Part shown: positions 6,639 to 14,228 of the stretch, piece by piece
Layout of the letters: each line of letters begins with the position of its first letter
How positions within the stretch are numbered: the first letter of the stretch is position 1
Assembly (NCBI GenBank): GCA_014860175.1
Contig: JACZKF010000260.1
Location: 1-21,795 of the forward strand
Source of the DNA: Desulfuromonadales bacterium
GTDB taxonomy: Bacteria > Desulfobacterota > Desulfuromonadia > Desulfuromonadales > JACZKF01
Direction: 5' to 3'
DNA: 21,795 bases
Notes under the pieces: model-generated
Databases searched by the model: none
The model's input: only the letters and a program-made list of their open reading frames with translations
Told to the model about the DNA's origin: nothing
Position numbers and translations under genes: made by a program

Positions 6639-8300
6639 ATGGAAACTCGAGTCAATACGTCTGCCGCCGATCTGGTCCAGGAGATAAACGACCTGAGGGA
6701 GCAGTTGCGAACCAGTCGGCGGCTGCAGGAAACCTTTGAGGAACGTCTCCGTTTCGAAGAGCTCCTGTCCGAAATCTCCTCCGCCTACACCAACCTCCCG
6801 GCGCATGAGATCGATCGGACCATCGAATACGGGCTGCAGCGGGCCGGTCTTTTCTTCGGCGCCGACCGGTGCAATCTGGCCCAGTTCTCGACCACCGGCC
6901 GGTCGGTGCGCATTCTGCACTCCTGGGCCGCCCGCAAGATCGAGCCGCTGCCCGATTACCTGGTCGGCACCAGCACCTATTTCCCGTGGACGATGGAGCG
7001 GCTCAACCGCGGCGAGGTGGTGCAGTTCTCCAGCCCAGAGGAGTTGCCTGCCGAAGCGGAGATGGACCGGCTCAACTTCCTCAAGCTCGGCTACTCTTCC
7101 CAGGTCGCCGTCCCGATCGCCGTCGGCGGCGCGATCGTCGGCGCCATCGCCATCGACACCACCTCCGGTGAACGCCAGTGGCCACAGGAGCTGATCCAGC
7201 GCCTGCGGCGCCTGGGCGAGATCTTCGCCAATGCCGTGGTGCGCAAGGAGAAGGAACTGGAGATCCGGAGCGCCTTCTCGGAGATAAAGATCCTCAAAGA
7301 GCAGCTCGAAGCCGATTACACCTACCTGCGCGAAGAGATCGACCTGACCTTCGATTTCCACAAGATGATCGGCCAGAGCGAACCGATCCGACAGGTCATC
7401 CAGAAGATCAACCGCATCGCCCTGACCGACGTCACCGTCCTGGTCCTGGGCGAAACCGGCACCGGCAAAGAGCTGATCGCCCGGGCGATCCACGCCGCCA
7501 GCCAGCGGCGTGACCGGCCGATGGTCAAGGTCAACTGCGCCGCCCTTCCCGCCAATCTGATCGAGAGCGAACTCTTCGGCCATGAGAAGGGGGCCTTTAC
7601 CAGCGCCCAGGCCCGCCAGGTCGGCCGTTTCGAACTCGCCCACGGCAACACCCTGTTCCTCGACGAGGTTGGAGAACTGCCGATCGAGTCGCAGGCCAAA
7701 CTGCTCAGGGTGCTGCAGGAAGGGGAGTTCGAACGGTTGGGGAGCTCCCGGACGATCAAGGTCGACGTGCGCATCATTGCCGCCACCAACCGTGACCTCG
7801 AGGAGGAAGTCCGGCGGGGCAGGTTCCGGCAGGACCTCTGGTACCGCCTGAACGTCTTTCCCCTTACGGCCCCGCCGCTTCGCCATCGCCGCGAGGACAT
7901 CCCGCTCCTGGCCAACTGGTTTGTCAGCAAATTCGGCCGAAAACAGGGCAAATCGATCAAACGCATTCCGGCCGACGTCCTGCAGTCGCTGCAGGCCTAT
8001 CCCTGGCCGGGGAACGTGCGGGAGCTGGAAAACGTCATCGAGCGGGCGGTCATCAACACCCAGGGGGGGGCACTGCAGCTCCTGGATCATCTCGATCCCC
8101 CCCGAAGCCCCGAGCGGGCGCCGGCGTTGATCTCGACCCTCGAGGAGACGGAACGAAATCACATCATCCAGGTGCTGACAGAGACCAAGTGGAGAATCGA
8201 CGGGCCGAAGGGGGCCGCCATGATTCTCGGCCTGAACCCCTCGACCCTCAGGTTCCGGATCAGGAAGCTCGGTATCCAGAGAAGCTCGAGCGTCGAGTAA
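6639..8300 (+). CDS. Sigma-54-dependent activator, GAF-AAA+-Fis HTH (FhlA-like)
   Basis: The product has 553 residues. The ATG at 6639 has GAGGAA 7 nt upstream; an in-frame GTG at 6633 is too close to it. Residues about 10-40 are a predicted coiled helix, 45-205 a GAF sensor domain and 205-235 a linker coiled coil. The AAA+ domain (about 240-475) has Walker A GETGTGKE (271-278) and Walker B LFLDEVG (339-345). Its sigma-54 contact loop reads GAFTSA (318-323) instead of the canonical GAFTGA. The C-terminal Fis-type HTH (about 503-547) contains GAAMILGLNPSTLRFRIRKL, as in FhlA-like activators. It is the only plus-strand gene and is divergent from the FAD dehydrogenase. It likely senses a small molecule through GAF and drives part of the locus; its target promoters are not identified. 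Confidence 0.9.
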   Translation: METRVNTSAADLVQEINDLREQLRTSRRLQETFEERLRFEELLSEISSAYTNLPAHEIDRTIEYGLQRAGLFFGADRCNLAQFSTTGRSVRILHSWAARKIEPLPDYLVGTSTYFPWTMERLNRGEVVQFSSPEELPAEAEMDRLNFLKLGYSSQVAVPIAVGGAIVGAIAIDTTSGERQWPQELIQRLRRLGEIFANAVVRKEKELEIRSAFSEIKILKEQLEADYTYLREEIDLTFDFHKMIGQSEPIRQVIQKINRIALTDVTVLVLGETGTGKELIARAIHAASQRRDRPMVKVNCAALPANLIESELFGHEKGAFTSAQARQVGRFELAHGNTLFLDEVGELPIESQAKLLRVLQEGEFERLGSSRTIKVDVRIIAATNRDLEEEVRRGRFRQDLWYRLNVFPLTAPPLRHRREDIPLLANWFVSKFGRKQGKSIKRIPADVLQSLQAYPWPGNVRELENVIERAVINTQGGALQLLDHLDPPRSPERAPALISTLEETERNHIIQVLTETKWRIDGPKGAAMILGLNPSTLRFRIRKLGIQRSSSVE

Positions 8301-8327
8301 ACCTGACAACCGGCCGAGGGAGGAAGA

Positions 8328-8396
8328 AAACGCGGGATGCCGGGTCGGGGAACCGGGGTCAGGGAGGTTCGCCGGCAGGGGAGGCATCCCGCGTTT
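8328..8396. terminator. Bidirectional terminator-like inverted repeat between convergent genes
   Basis: AAACGCGGGATGCC (8328-8341) and GGCATCCCGCGTTT (8383-8396) are perfect 14-bp complements separated by 41 nt. The A/T ends give short U-runs in both directions. It lies 27 nt after the regulator stop and 6 nt after the stop of the ene-reductase gene. A shared terminator is the simplest reading. The loop is long for an intrinsic terminator, so another structured element is possible. Confidence 0.6.
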
Positions 8397-8402
8397 ATGT
8401 GA

Positions 8403-10397
8403 CTACAACATTCTTCCGACCCGCTCGCCGTCGCGGATGGCGTCGCCGATCAAGCGCGGCGCCAGGCAGTCGCCGATGCGGTGGAGCTCCTTGACTTTTC
8501 CTTTCACCGCGAAATAAAGCGCCTCGTCGGCCTTGTTGTAGTAGGAGAGGACCACGTGGTCGACACCCTCGATCGACCATTCCTTGCGGCTGTGAATGTT
8601 ATAGACATGGACGGTGCTGCCGTCGATCTCGCGAATCATGGTGAACGGTGAGAAATTCAATCCTTTTTTCAGGACCCGCTTCATCATCGGCAGGCGGGAG
8701 ATGGCGTTGATGTCGAAACCGAAATGATCCTGGGGGCTGAGCATCTCGACCTCTTTGCCCTGATCGAGAAGGAACTCCACCATGCTGACCCCTTTCCAGT
8801 TGGCGCCGCCGTCGTCGGCGACGACCACCTTCGGCCCGACCTCCACCCCGTTTTCGAGCAGGTCCCAGGCGGTGATGACGTTCGCCTGGTCGAACCCCCC
8901 CGGCACCGGGTTCGCCGGATCGTAGGGTGGGATGCCGGTTTCGCTGATCCGGCGCGGGGTAGAACCGGTGGCGATCACCACCGCGTCGGCATTCGCCTGC
9001 AGGACCTTCTCCGGCGTCATCTCCTGATTGAGGTGTACCTCCACCCCGAGCTTTTCCACCTGCTGGATCAGATAGCGGGTGATCCCTTCCAGTTCGGCAC
9101 GCCCGGCCCCCTTGGCGGCGATGTTCACCTGCCCGCCGAGCTTCCCCCGTTTTTCATAAAGGGTCACCCGGTGCCCGCGCCGGGCGGCGATCTCCGCCGC
9201 CTTGAGGCCGCCGGGACCGCCGCCGACAACGAGAACGGTCTTCGGTTTTTCGGCCGCCTTGAGGGTGCCGATGCCGAGGAGCTTTTCGTGCGCCGCCGCC
9301 GGATTGTGGGTGCAGCCGAAGGAGCCTTCGTAGATGGCGTTCCAGCAGCCGTCCATGCAGGCAACACAGGGGCGGATGTCCTCCAGGCGCCCCTCGCGTG
9401 CCTTGTTGGCCAGTTCCGGATCGGCGACCTGGGCCCGGGTCATCCCGACCATGTCGGCATGCCCCTCGGAAAGGACCTTCTCGGCGAATACCGGATCGTT
9501 GATCCGGCCGACGGTAAAGACATGGACGTCCTTGACCACCTCCTTGACCCCGGACGCGAGGGGGACGAAGAGCCCGAGCGGGTGCTGCATGTCCGGAACG
9601 ATGGTATTCGGCACCCAGTAGGTCCCCGCCTTGACGGTGATGTAGTCGATCTTGCCGGTTTCGGCAACCAGCCGCGCCACCTCTCGCCATTCCTCGAAAT
9701 CGAGGCCGCCGGGGGTAAAGTCGTCGCCGTTCACCTGGATGCCGACGACATAGTCGTCGCCGACGTTCCGGCGCACCTCGTCGATGACCTGGTAGACGAA
9801 ACGCATGCGGTTCTCCAGGCTCCCACCGTATTCGTCGGTCCGCTTGTTGCTGTACGGGGAGAGGAAACCGGCGAGCAGGTAGTTGCCGTAGAGAGAGTGG
9901 ATCTCCACCCCGTCGAACCCTCCCTCCTTGACGATCCGCGCCCCTTTCCCCCAGGCGGTCACCGCCTCCTGGATCTCCTCGATCTCCATCGCCTTGGGCG
10001 GAACCGGCAGCCAGTCGAAGATCCGGCAGGGGATATCGGACGGGGCGTAGCACATGCGCATCCCCTGCCATTGCCCCTGCCGGCCGACATGGCCGACCTG
10101 CTGGATGATCTTGGCGCCATGGGCGTGCACCGCATCGGTCAAGGTCCGGTAGGCGGGGATCAGCTTCTCGTCATAGACTTTGAGCAGCCCGTAGTAATCG
10201 GGGTGGATGGTGGCGCATTCGGCGACGATGAGGCCGCACCCCCCCTTGGCCCGCTCGGCAAAGTAGCGGACCAGCCGATCGTCGTCGGGCTGGCCGCCGT
10301 GAAAAAAGGTGCCGTGCCCGGTCGACAGGACCCGGTTGCGGATGGTGAGATTCCTGATTTTGAGCGGCGTAAAAAGATTCGGGAACTGCCCTGACAT
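8403..10397 (-). CDS. Old-yellow-enzyme/2,4-dienoyl-CoA reductase-like FMN, 4Fe-4S, FAD ene-reductase
   Basis: The product has 664 residues, the full length for this family (about 640-680). The ATG at 10397 follows GGAGGT. Residues 1-370 form the FMN TIM barrel: PLKIRNLTIRNRV (11-23), HAHGAKIIQQVGHVGRQ (91-107) and FDGVEIHSLYGNYL with LSPYSNKRTDEYGGS (161-193). Cysteines 344, 347, 351 and 362 hold a [4Fe-4S] cluster. The FAD/NAD(P)H part starts with VLVVGGGPGGLKAAEIAARRG (388-408). Relatives include 2,4-dienoyl-CoA reductase, trimethylamine dehydrogenase and the bile-acid enzymes BaiCD/BaiH. The expected reaction is NAD(P)H-dependent reduction of a C=C conjugated to a carbonyl in the cytoplasm. 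It pairs chemically with the KstD-like dehydrogenase, which makes such bonds. The true substrate, CoA thioester or free ketone, is open. Confidence 0.9.
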   Translation of the reverse strand: MSGQFPNLFTPLKIRNLTIRNRVLSTGHGTFFHGGQPDDDRLVRYFAERAKGGCGLIVAECATIHPDYYGLLKVYDEKLIPAYRTLTDAVHAHGAKIIQQVGHVGRQGQWQGMRMCYAPSDIPCRIFDWLPVPPKAMEIEEIQEAVTAWGKGARIVKEGGFDGVEIHSLYGNYLLAGFLSPYSNKRTDEYGGSLENRMRFVYQVIDEVRRNVGDDYVVGIQVNGDDFTPGGLDFEEWREVARLVAETGKIDYITVKAGTYWVPNTIVPDMQHPLGLFVPLASGVKEVVKDVHVFTVGRINDPVFAEKVLSEGHADMVGMTRAQVADPELANKAREGRLEDIRPCVACMDGCWNAIYEGSFGCTHNPAAAHEKLLGIGTLKAAEKPKTVLVVGGGPGGLKAAEIAARRGHRVTLYEKRGKLGGQVNIAAKGAGRAELEGITRYLIQQVEKLGVEVHLNQEMTPEKVLQANADAVVIATGSTPRRISETGIPPYDPANPVPGGFDQANVITAWDLLENGVEVGPKVVVADDGGANWKGVSMVEFLLDQGKEVEMLSPQDHFGFDINAISRLPMMKRVLKKGLNFSPFTMIREIDGSTVHVYNIHSRKEWSIEGVDHVVLSYYNKADEALYFAVKGKVKELHRIGDCLAPRLIGDAIRDGERVGRML

Positions 10398-10858
10398 GAC
10401 GACCTCCACTTTCCCGGATAATAGCTCAGGCGTAACCAGCCTGACCTTACGTTACAAAAATCAGCCGGGGGCTGCTTGGTCGGATACGCACCAACCCTTT
10501 GCCAGGTGCGCAAGCTGTTCAGTCAGGGTCGGAAAACTTATTCTCCCTCCTGTCGCCTTGAATGATGAAAATAAACCTCAGGTCGATCTTCCTGCCCCCT
10601 GCGTTCCTAGTCGCCTGAAGCAGCAGCCGCCTGCTGCCTCACCGATACTGCCGGGGCGAAACTGCTCCCCCGGGGTAGCCCTCGACGAAATTGCGGATGC
10701 ACTTGGTCGGGCATCTGGCGATCGCCCGCCTCGCCTTGTCGTGATGCTCACCTCGGCCGGAACCAGCCTTTGGCCAGCGCCTTCTCCCTTCTTGCCGCCC
10801 AATGCGCTTTGGAATCTTGCTGGTCGATTTCCATCGAGAATCGGCGGGTCGTCGCTCC
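10398..10858. other. 461-bp gap between the MFS and ene-reductase genes
   Basis: No convincing gene is visible. Close to the ene-reductase start, a weak -24/-12-like element on the minus strand reads CTGGTTACGCCTGAGCT (about 10439-10423; GG-N10-GC spacing correct, flanks poor), and GTAAC/GTTAC half-repeats lie at 10433-10455. A GCAGCAG-CCGC-CTGCTGC hairpin lies at 10620-10637, and one arm of a 16-bp inverted repeat at 10741-10756. On the minus strand, one frame spells a short peptide resembling a ferredoxin tail (ARRAIARCPTKCIRNF, around 10660-10735) without a start or a first cluster motif. This may be a gene remnant or chance. Confidence 0.4.
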
Positions 10859-12270
10859 TCATGCGACCGATGGCTGCGGCACGAAAGCCGGCACCGGCGG
10901 CTTGGCCTGCATCACCAGCACCCCGCCCAGGAACGCGAGGGCCGCCAACCCGTAAAAAGCGGTGGCATAGCTCCCCTGGTGGTCGTAAACGATCCCGGCC
11001 GCAAGGGGAGCAAGCCCGCCAACGATCATACTCACGGGGAAAACGATCCCCATGATCGGCGCAAAGGACTGGGGACCGAAATAATTGCCCAAAATTGTCG
11101 GCATGCAGACAAAGGCGCTCCCCATACCCGCTCCGACCAGAACGGCGTAAAGATAGACCAGGGCGCTGCCGGTCGCGTGGATCAGGGCGATGGTCCCGGC
11201 CAGAATAGAGATTTGCGCCACGCTCCAGACGATCCGCGGCTCCAAGCGATCGCCCAGGGCTCCGGCAAGCAACCGGCCGATCAGGCTGGAGACGACCAGC
11301 AATCCCAGGGACAAGGCCGCCAGATCCCGTGAATGACCCAAATCCTTCAGGTAGATCACCCCATGGGCGACACAGGCGTTGAACGGGCCAAGATAGGCGA
11401 TGGCCGCAATGATAATCAGCCAGAAGGTTCTGGTTCGCACCGCCTGCCGGACCTGCCAGTTCTCGTCACTCTGGAAAACCCTCCCGTTGGCCGCCACTTT
11501 GCGGCTAGAAGCGGTGGCCGGGTCGGCATCCGCGGGGCGGCCATCCGGCACCTGCCCCAGCTCCGCCGGCGAGTTTCTGACCCCCGCTGCGGCCAGAACC
11601 ACCGCGAGCAGGGCCGCCGCCATGACCAGGAACCAGCCCGCCCGCCAGTTACCATCAAAGGCGGACACGACCTTGTTCAAGAGCGGGGTCGCCACCAGGG
11701 CGCCGATACCGGTGGCGGAAAGGACGATCGACATCGCCAGGGCCTTGCGCCGCCTGAACCAGAGGGTCACCCCGGTCTGGATCGGGATAACCCCGCCAAC
11801 GCTTACACCGGTGCCGACAATCACGCCAAAAACCAGGACATAGTGCCAGGTCGTGGTGACGAGCAGGGCCATCAGCAAAGAGCCGAGGGCAATGATCAGC
11901 CCCCCGCAGGAGAGGGTAAAGCGCACTCCTTTTTTGCTGATGCAATACGCCACCACCGGCGAGGCCAGGCCAACCGAAAGAGAAAAGGCTGAAAATCCAA
12001 GCCCCAGGGCGCTTCGGTCTAGACCAAGTGCCTCAACCATGTAGGCGTTGAGAACACTGGCGCCATAATAGGGAAAGGTAGCATTGACAAAGTAGATGCC
12101 AAAAAAGGTCCCGACCAGAATCCATCCGTAAAACTTAGTTCCCTGAGCTGTCATTTGACCTCCTGGTATTTTCCCGGTAGGGGAGAGGAACGCCGGTAGC
12201 CTGGGGCAGCTTTGCCGCGTTGCCATGGAGAATCGCCCCCCCCCGGGTCATTTCCCGAGGTGAGCATCAC
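10741..12270. repeat. 16-bp inverted repeat pair flanking the MFS gene
   Basis: GTGATGCTCACCTCGG at 10741-10756 and its exact complement CCGAGGTGAGCATCAC at 12255-12270 face each other on either side of the transporter gene, 1530 bp from outer end to outer end. The match stops abruptly at both sides. No transposase and no clear target duplication is seen. A pair of regulator sites or a decayed mobile unit are both possible. Confidence 0.45.
10859..12154 (-). CDS. MFS transporter, oxalate/formate antiporter or monocarboxylate-type
   Basis: The product has 431 residues. The ATG at 12154 follows AGGAGGT; the longer open frame starts without a ribosome site. About twelve hydrophobic helices are readable, with a charged central loop (about residues 190-245) between halves, as in MFS. 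The opening KFYGWILVGTFFGIYFVNAT is typical of OFA/MCT-like members, followed by the SLSVGLASPVVAYCISKKGVR loop (the motif A region) and WFRRRKALAMSIVLSATGIG after helix 4, which is characteristic of this branch. Transport of an organic anion across the inner membrane is likely. Import of a pathway substrate or export of a carboxylate product are both possible. It follows the AraC gene by 249 nt and may have its own promoter there. Confidence 0.85.
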   Translation of the reverse strand: MTAQGTKFYGWILVGTFFGIYFVNATFPYYGASVLNAYMVEALGLDRSALGLGFSAFSLSVGLASPVVAYCISKKGVRFTLSCGGLIIALGSLLMALLVTTTWHYVLVFGVIVGTGVSVGGVIPIQTGVTLWFRRRKALAMSIVLSATGIGALVATPLLNKVVSAFDGNWRAGWFLVMAAALLAVVLAAAGVRNSPAELGQVPDGRPADADPATASSRKVAANGRVFQSDENWQVRQAVRTRTFWLIIIAAIAYLGPFNACVAHGVIYLKDLGHSRDLAALSLGLLVVSSLIGRLLAGALGDRLEPRIVWSVAQISILAGTIALIHATGSALVYLYAVLVGAGMGSAFVCMPTILGNYFGPQSFAPIMGIVFPVSMIVGGLAPLAAGIVYDHQGSYATAFYGLAALAFLGGVLVMQAKPPVPAFVPQPSVA

Positions 12271-12403
12271 TATGCTCACTCGTGCAGTACAACCTCGGCC
12301 ATGGTGGCCTGGAGCTTTCCAGAGGCTGATCCAGTGTGCAGTTTTGGGCAGGTAGTCGTTGACGAACGATAAGGGTCCACAGAGGGCGATTTTCATCCGC
12401 CCG
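12155..12403 (-). promoter_or_regulatory. Gap between the AraC and MFS genes, possible MFS promoter region
   Basis: These 249 bp hold no convincing gene. They contain a run of nine C (12236-12244), a perfect dyad (12260-12279) and one arm of the 16-bp inverted repeat. The gap is long for an operon otherwise spaced by tens of bases, so a local promoter controlled by the adjacent AraC protein is plausible but not shown. Confidence 0.35.
12260..12279. promoter_or_regulatory. 20-bp dyad upstream of the MFS gene
   Basis: GTGAGCAT (12260-12267) and ATGCTCAC (12272-12279) are perfect arms around CACT. The dyad lies about 106 nt upstream of the MFS start. It has no U-run and so is more operator-like than terminator-like. 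The same ATGCTCAC octamer recurs at 10744-10751. Confidence 0.5.
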
Positions 12404-13363
12404 CTAGGCTGCGGAGCGCTGCTGGCGACGGAATTCGGAGGGGGGAACGGCAAAGGCCGCCTTGAACCGATGGCTGAAGTGGGAGAAATCGCTGAAGCCC
12501 CACTGGAAGGCGATCTGGCTCACGCTCCTGCCGGCCATGAGGGGATCGGCCAGATCACGGCGGCAGCGATCCAGGCGACGGCTCCAGATCCAGTGGTTGA
12601 CTGTCAGGTTTTCTTTCCGGAAGAGCTCCTGGAGGTAGCGGGTCGATATCTTCAGCAGGCGGGCGACCTGGTCCGGCCGCAGGTCGGGATCGTGCAGGTT
12701 CTCCTCGATCACCCCCTTGGCCCGGCAGAGCAGGGCGCTTCGGCCGGAGCTCTGGCAGCTCTCCTGCTCCTCCATCAGCTCGCCCCAGCCGGTGGCGGCA
12801 AGGGCGAGCAGCAGCTCGACCAGGTGGTGGCTCCCCTCCCCTGCCTTCTCCTCGGCAACGGAGGTCAGCTGGCGCAGTCCGCCGGAGACGAGGGAACCGA
12901 GCCGCGTATCGCCCCGCACGGCGCGTGCCGTCAGGCGTTCGGTCGGTCCGATTCGCCGGCGCCAGAGATCGCGCGGGACGTGAATCACCAGTTGCTCGAA
13001 ATCACGGCTCTGGATCCCGGAAAATGGGCGGGTGCTGTCGAAGCAGGCGAAATCGCCCGCCTCGAGGACCGCTTCCCGGCCGTCCTGGGTCGACCACCAG
13101 CGGCCGCTCACCTGGAGGTTGATGAAAACCGTCTCGTCCCTGGCCTGGCGGATCTGCAAAGGAGTCCGGTCGCATTTGTGTTCCAGGCCGCGCACGCGGG
13201 AGAACGTCACCTCCCGGACCCGGGTGGTGGCGATCTCGCCGGCAAAGGGGCGGTCGGAGAGGGGGGAGCATTCGACCTGGGCAAACCGGTGACAGACCGC
13301 CTCCCGCCAGAAGGCGAAACGCTTCGCGGCGGGAATGTCGGCGGTGGTCACCAGGCTCTTCAT
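12404..13363 (-). CDS. AraC/XylS-family regulator with AraC_binding_2-type sensor
   Basis: The product has 319 residues. The ATG at 13363 with GGGAG 8 nt upstream is preferred; an in-frame ATG at 13420, directly after the SDR stop, could be used by translational coupling and would add 19 residues. The N-terminal 180 residues (FAFWREAVCHRF, then a beta-rich FINLQVSGRWWSTQDGREAV segment and GDFACFDSTRPF) match the cupin-like AraC_binding_2 domain seen in FeaR/NitR/XylS-type regulators of aromatic or nitrile catabolism. The C-terminal 100 residues carry both HTH motifs: DQVARLLKISTRYLQELFRK, then SVSQIAFQWGFSDFSHFSHR and FK. It lies 60 nt after the SDR gene. The likely effector is a pathway substrate or product, and likely targets are its own operon and the MFS gene. 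Confidence 0.9.
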   Translation of the reverse strand: MKSLVTTADIPAAKRFAFWREAVCHRFAQVECSPLSDRPFAGEIATTRVREVTFSRVRGLEHKCDRTPLQIRQARDETVFINLQVSGRWWSTQDGREAVLEAGDFACFDSTRPFSGIQSRDFEQLVIHVPRDLWRRRIGPTERLTARAVRGDTRLGSLVSGGLRQLTSVAEEKAGEGSHHLVELLLALAATGWGELMEEQESCQSSGRSALLCRAKGVIEENLHDPDLRPDQVARLLKISTRYLQELFRKENLTVNHWIWSRRLDRCRRDLADPLMAGRSVSQIAFQWGFSDFSHFSHRFKAAFAVPPSEFRRQQRSAA

Positions 13364-13423
13364 CTTCACGGCTCCCGTCTCTTCAGGCGGAACGATCCCC
13401 CGCCCCGATGCGTCTCTCATCGT

Positions 13424-14188
13424 CTATCGGTAGACCTTGCCGGCGCTGTAGCCGCCGTCGACCGGGATGCTGACGCCGGTGATGAAGGAGGCTTCGTCGG
13501 AGGCGAGGAAGAGGGCGACGTCGCTGATCTCCCGGACCTCGCCCATGCGCCCCAGCGGGTGCTGCAGGACGTTCTTCTCCACCAGATCAGGGTTGGCCGC
13601 CGCCGCCCGCTTGACCATCTCGGTGGCGATGGTGCCGGGGCAGATGCAGTTGGAGCGGATGTTGTAGGGGGCGTACTCGATGGCCAGATACTTGGTGAAG
13701 TTGATCAGGGCCCCCTTGGCCGCACAGTAGGAAGCCAGCTGGGCATGCCCGTTCAGGGCGGCGATCGAACCCATGTTGATGATGACCCCGCTCCCCTGCT
13801 TCATCATCTGCTGGACGGCGTATTTGGCACAGAAAAAGCTCCCCTTCAGACTCACCCCCATGACCCGGTCGTAGTCCTCTTCGGTGTGCTCGTGGAGGCT
13901 CTTCACCAACTCGACCCCGGCCACGTTGAACAGAACGTCGACCCGGCCGAAGGCGTCCATGGCGGCCTGGATGATCTTTGCCGTCTCCGGGACCTTGCTG
14001 ACATCGGCCTCGGCCAAGACCGCCTCCCCGCCCGCCTGTCTGATCTTGTCGACAACCTGCTGCGCGGTGCGGCCGTTGAAGTCACTGACAACGACCTTCG
14101 CTCCCTGAGCGGCGAAGAGTTCGGCCGAGGCGCCGCCGATAGCCCCACCGCCGCCGGTGACGACCGCTACTTTTCCCTTTAGCTTCAT
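13424..14188 (-). CDS. Short-chain dehydrogenase/reductase (classical SDR)
   Basis: The product has 254 residues, typical for classical SDRs. The cofactor loop is TGGGGAIGGASAE (about 11-23), with an aspartate after beta-2 (VVVSDFNG) that favours NAD(H). NVAG replaces the usual NNAG near residue 89. The catalytic triad is readable as MGSIAALNGHAQLASYCAAK (Ser, then Tyr-x3-Lys). The tail ends SDEASFITGVSIPVDGGYSA, the family C-terminus. The expected reaction is oxidation of a secondary alcohol to a ketone or the reverse, in the cytoplasm. It starts 40 nt after the Mo/W enzyme stop and is followed almost directly by the AraC gene, so co-transcription is likely. Many alcohol substrates are possible, including ring hydroxyls of alicyclic compounds. 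Confidence 0.9.
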   Translation of the reverse strand: MKLKGKVAVVTGGGGAIGGASAELFAAQGAKVVVSDFNGRTAQQVVDKIRQAGGEAVLAEADVSKVPETAKIIQAAMDAFGRVDVLFNVAGVELVKSLHEHTEEDYDRVMGVSLKGSFFCAKYAVQQMMKQGSGVIINMGSIAALNGHAQLASYCAAKGALINFTKYLAIEYAPYNIRSNCICPGTIATEMVKRAAAANPDLVEKNVLQHPLGRMGEVREISDVALFLASDEASFITGVSIPVDGGYSAGKVYR

Positions 14189-14228
14189 GGGTCCCGGTTC
14201 TCCTGTCGTGAAAATTCCCGTGCGGAGC

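Noticed and set aside
6136..6640. Sigma-54 (-24/-12) promoters were sought in front of the FAD, fdhD-mobA and ene-reductase genes.
   Set aside because: Only weak matches with poor flanks or wrong spacing were found. The best (10423-10439) has correct GG-N10-GC spacing but little else, so no promoter is claimed.
8061..8072. Runs of eight or nine G/C bases (8063-8070, 5382-5389, 12236-12244, 21260-21267) considered as phase-variable tracts.
   Set aside because: Most lie inside intact enzyme genes of a GC-rich genome, where Gly/Pro codons explain them. No surface or restriction gene of the usual phase-variable kind is involved.
10741..12270. The inverted repeat pair as ends of an insertion sequence.
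   Set aside because: There is no transposase between the repeats and no clear target-site duplication. It is kept only as an unexplained repeat.
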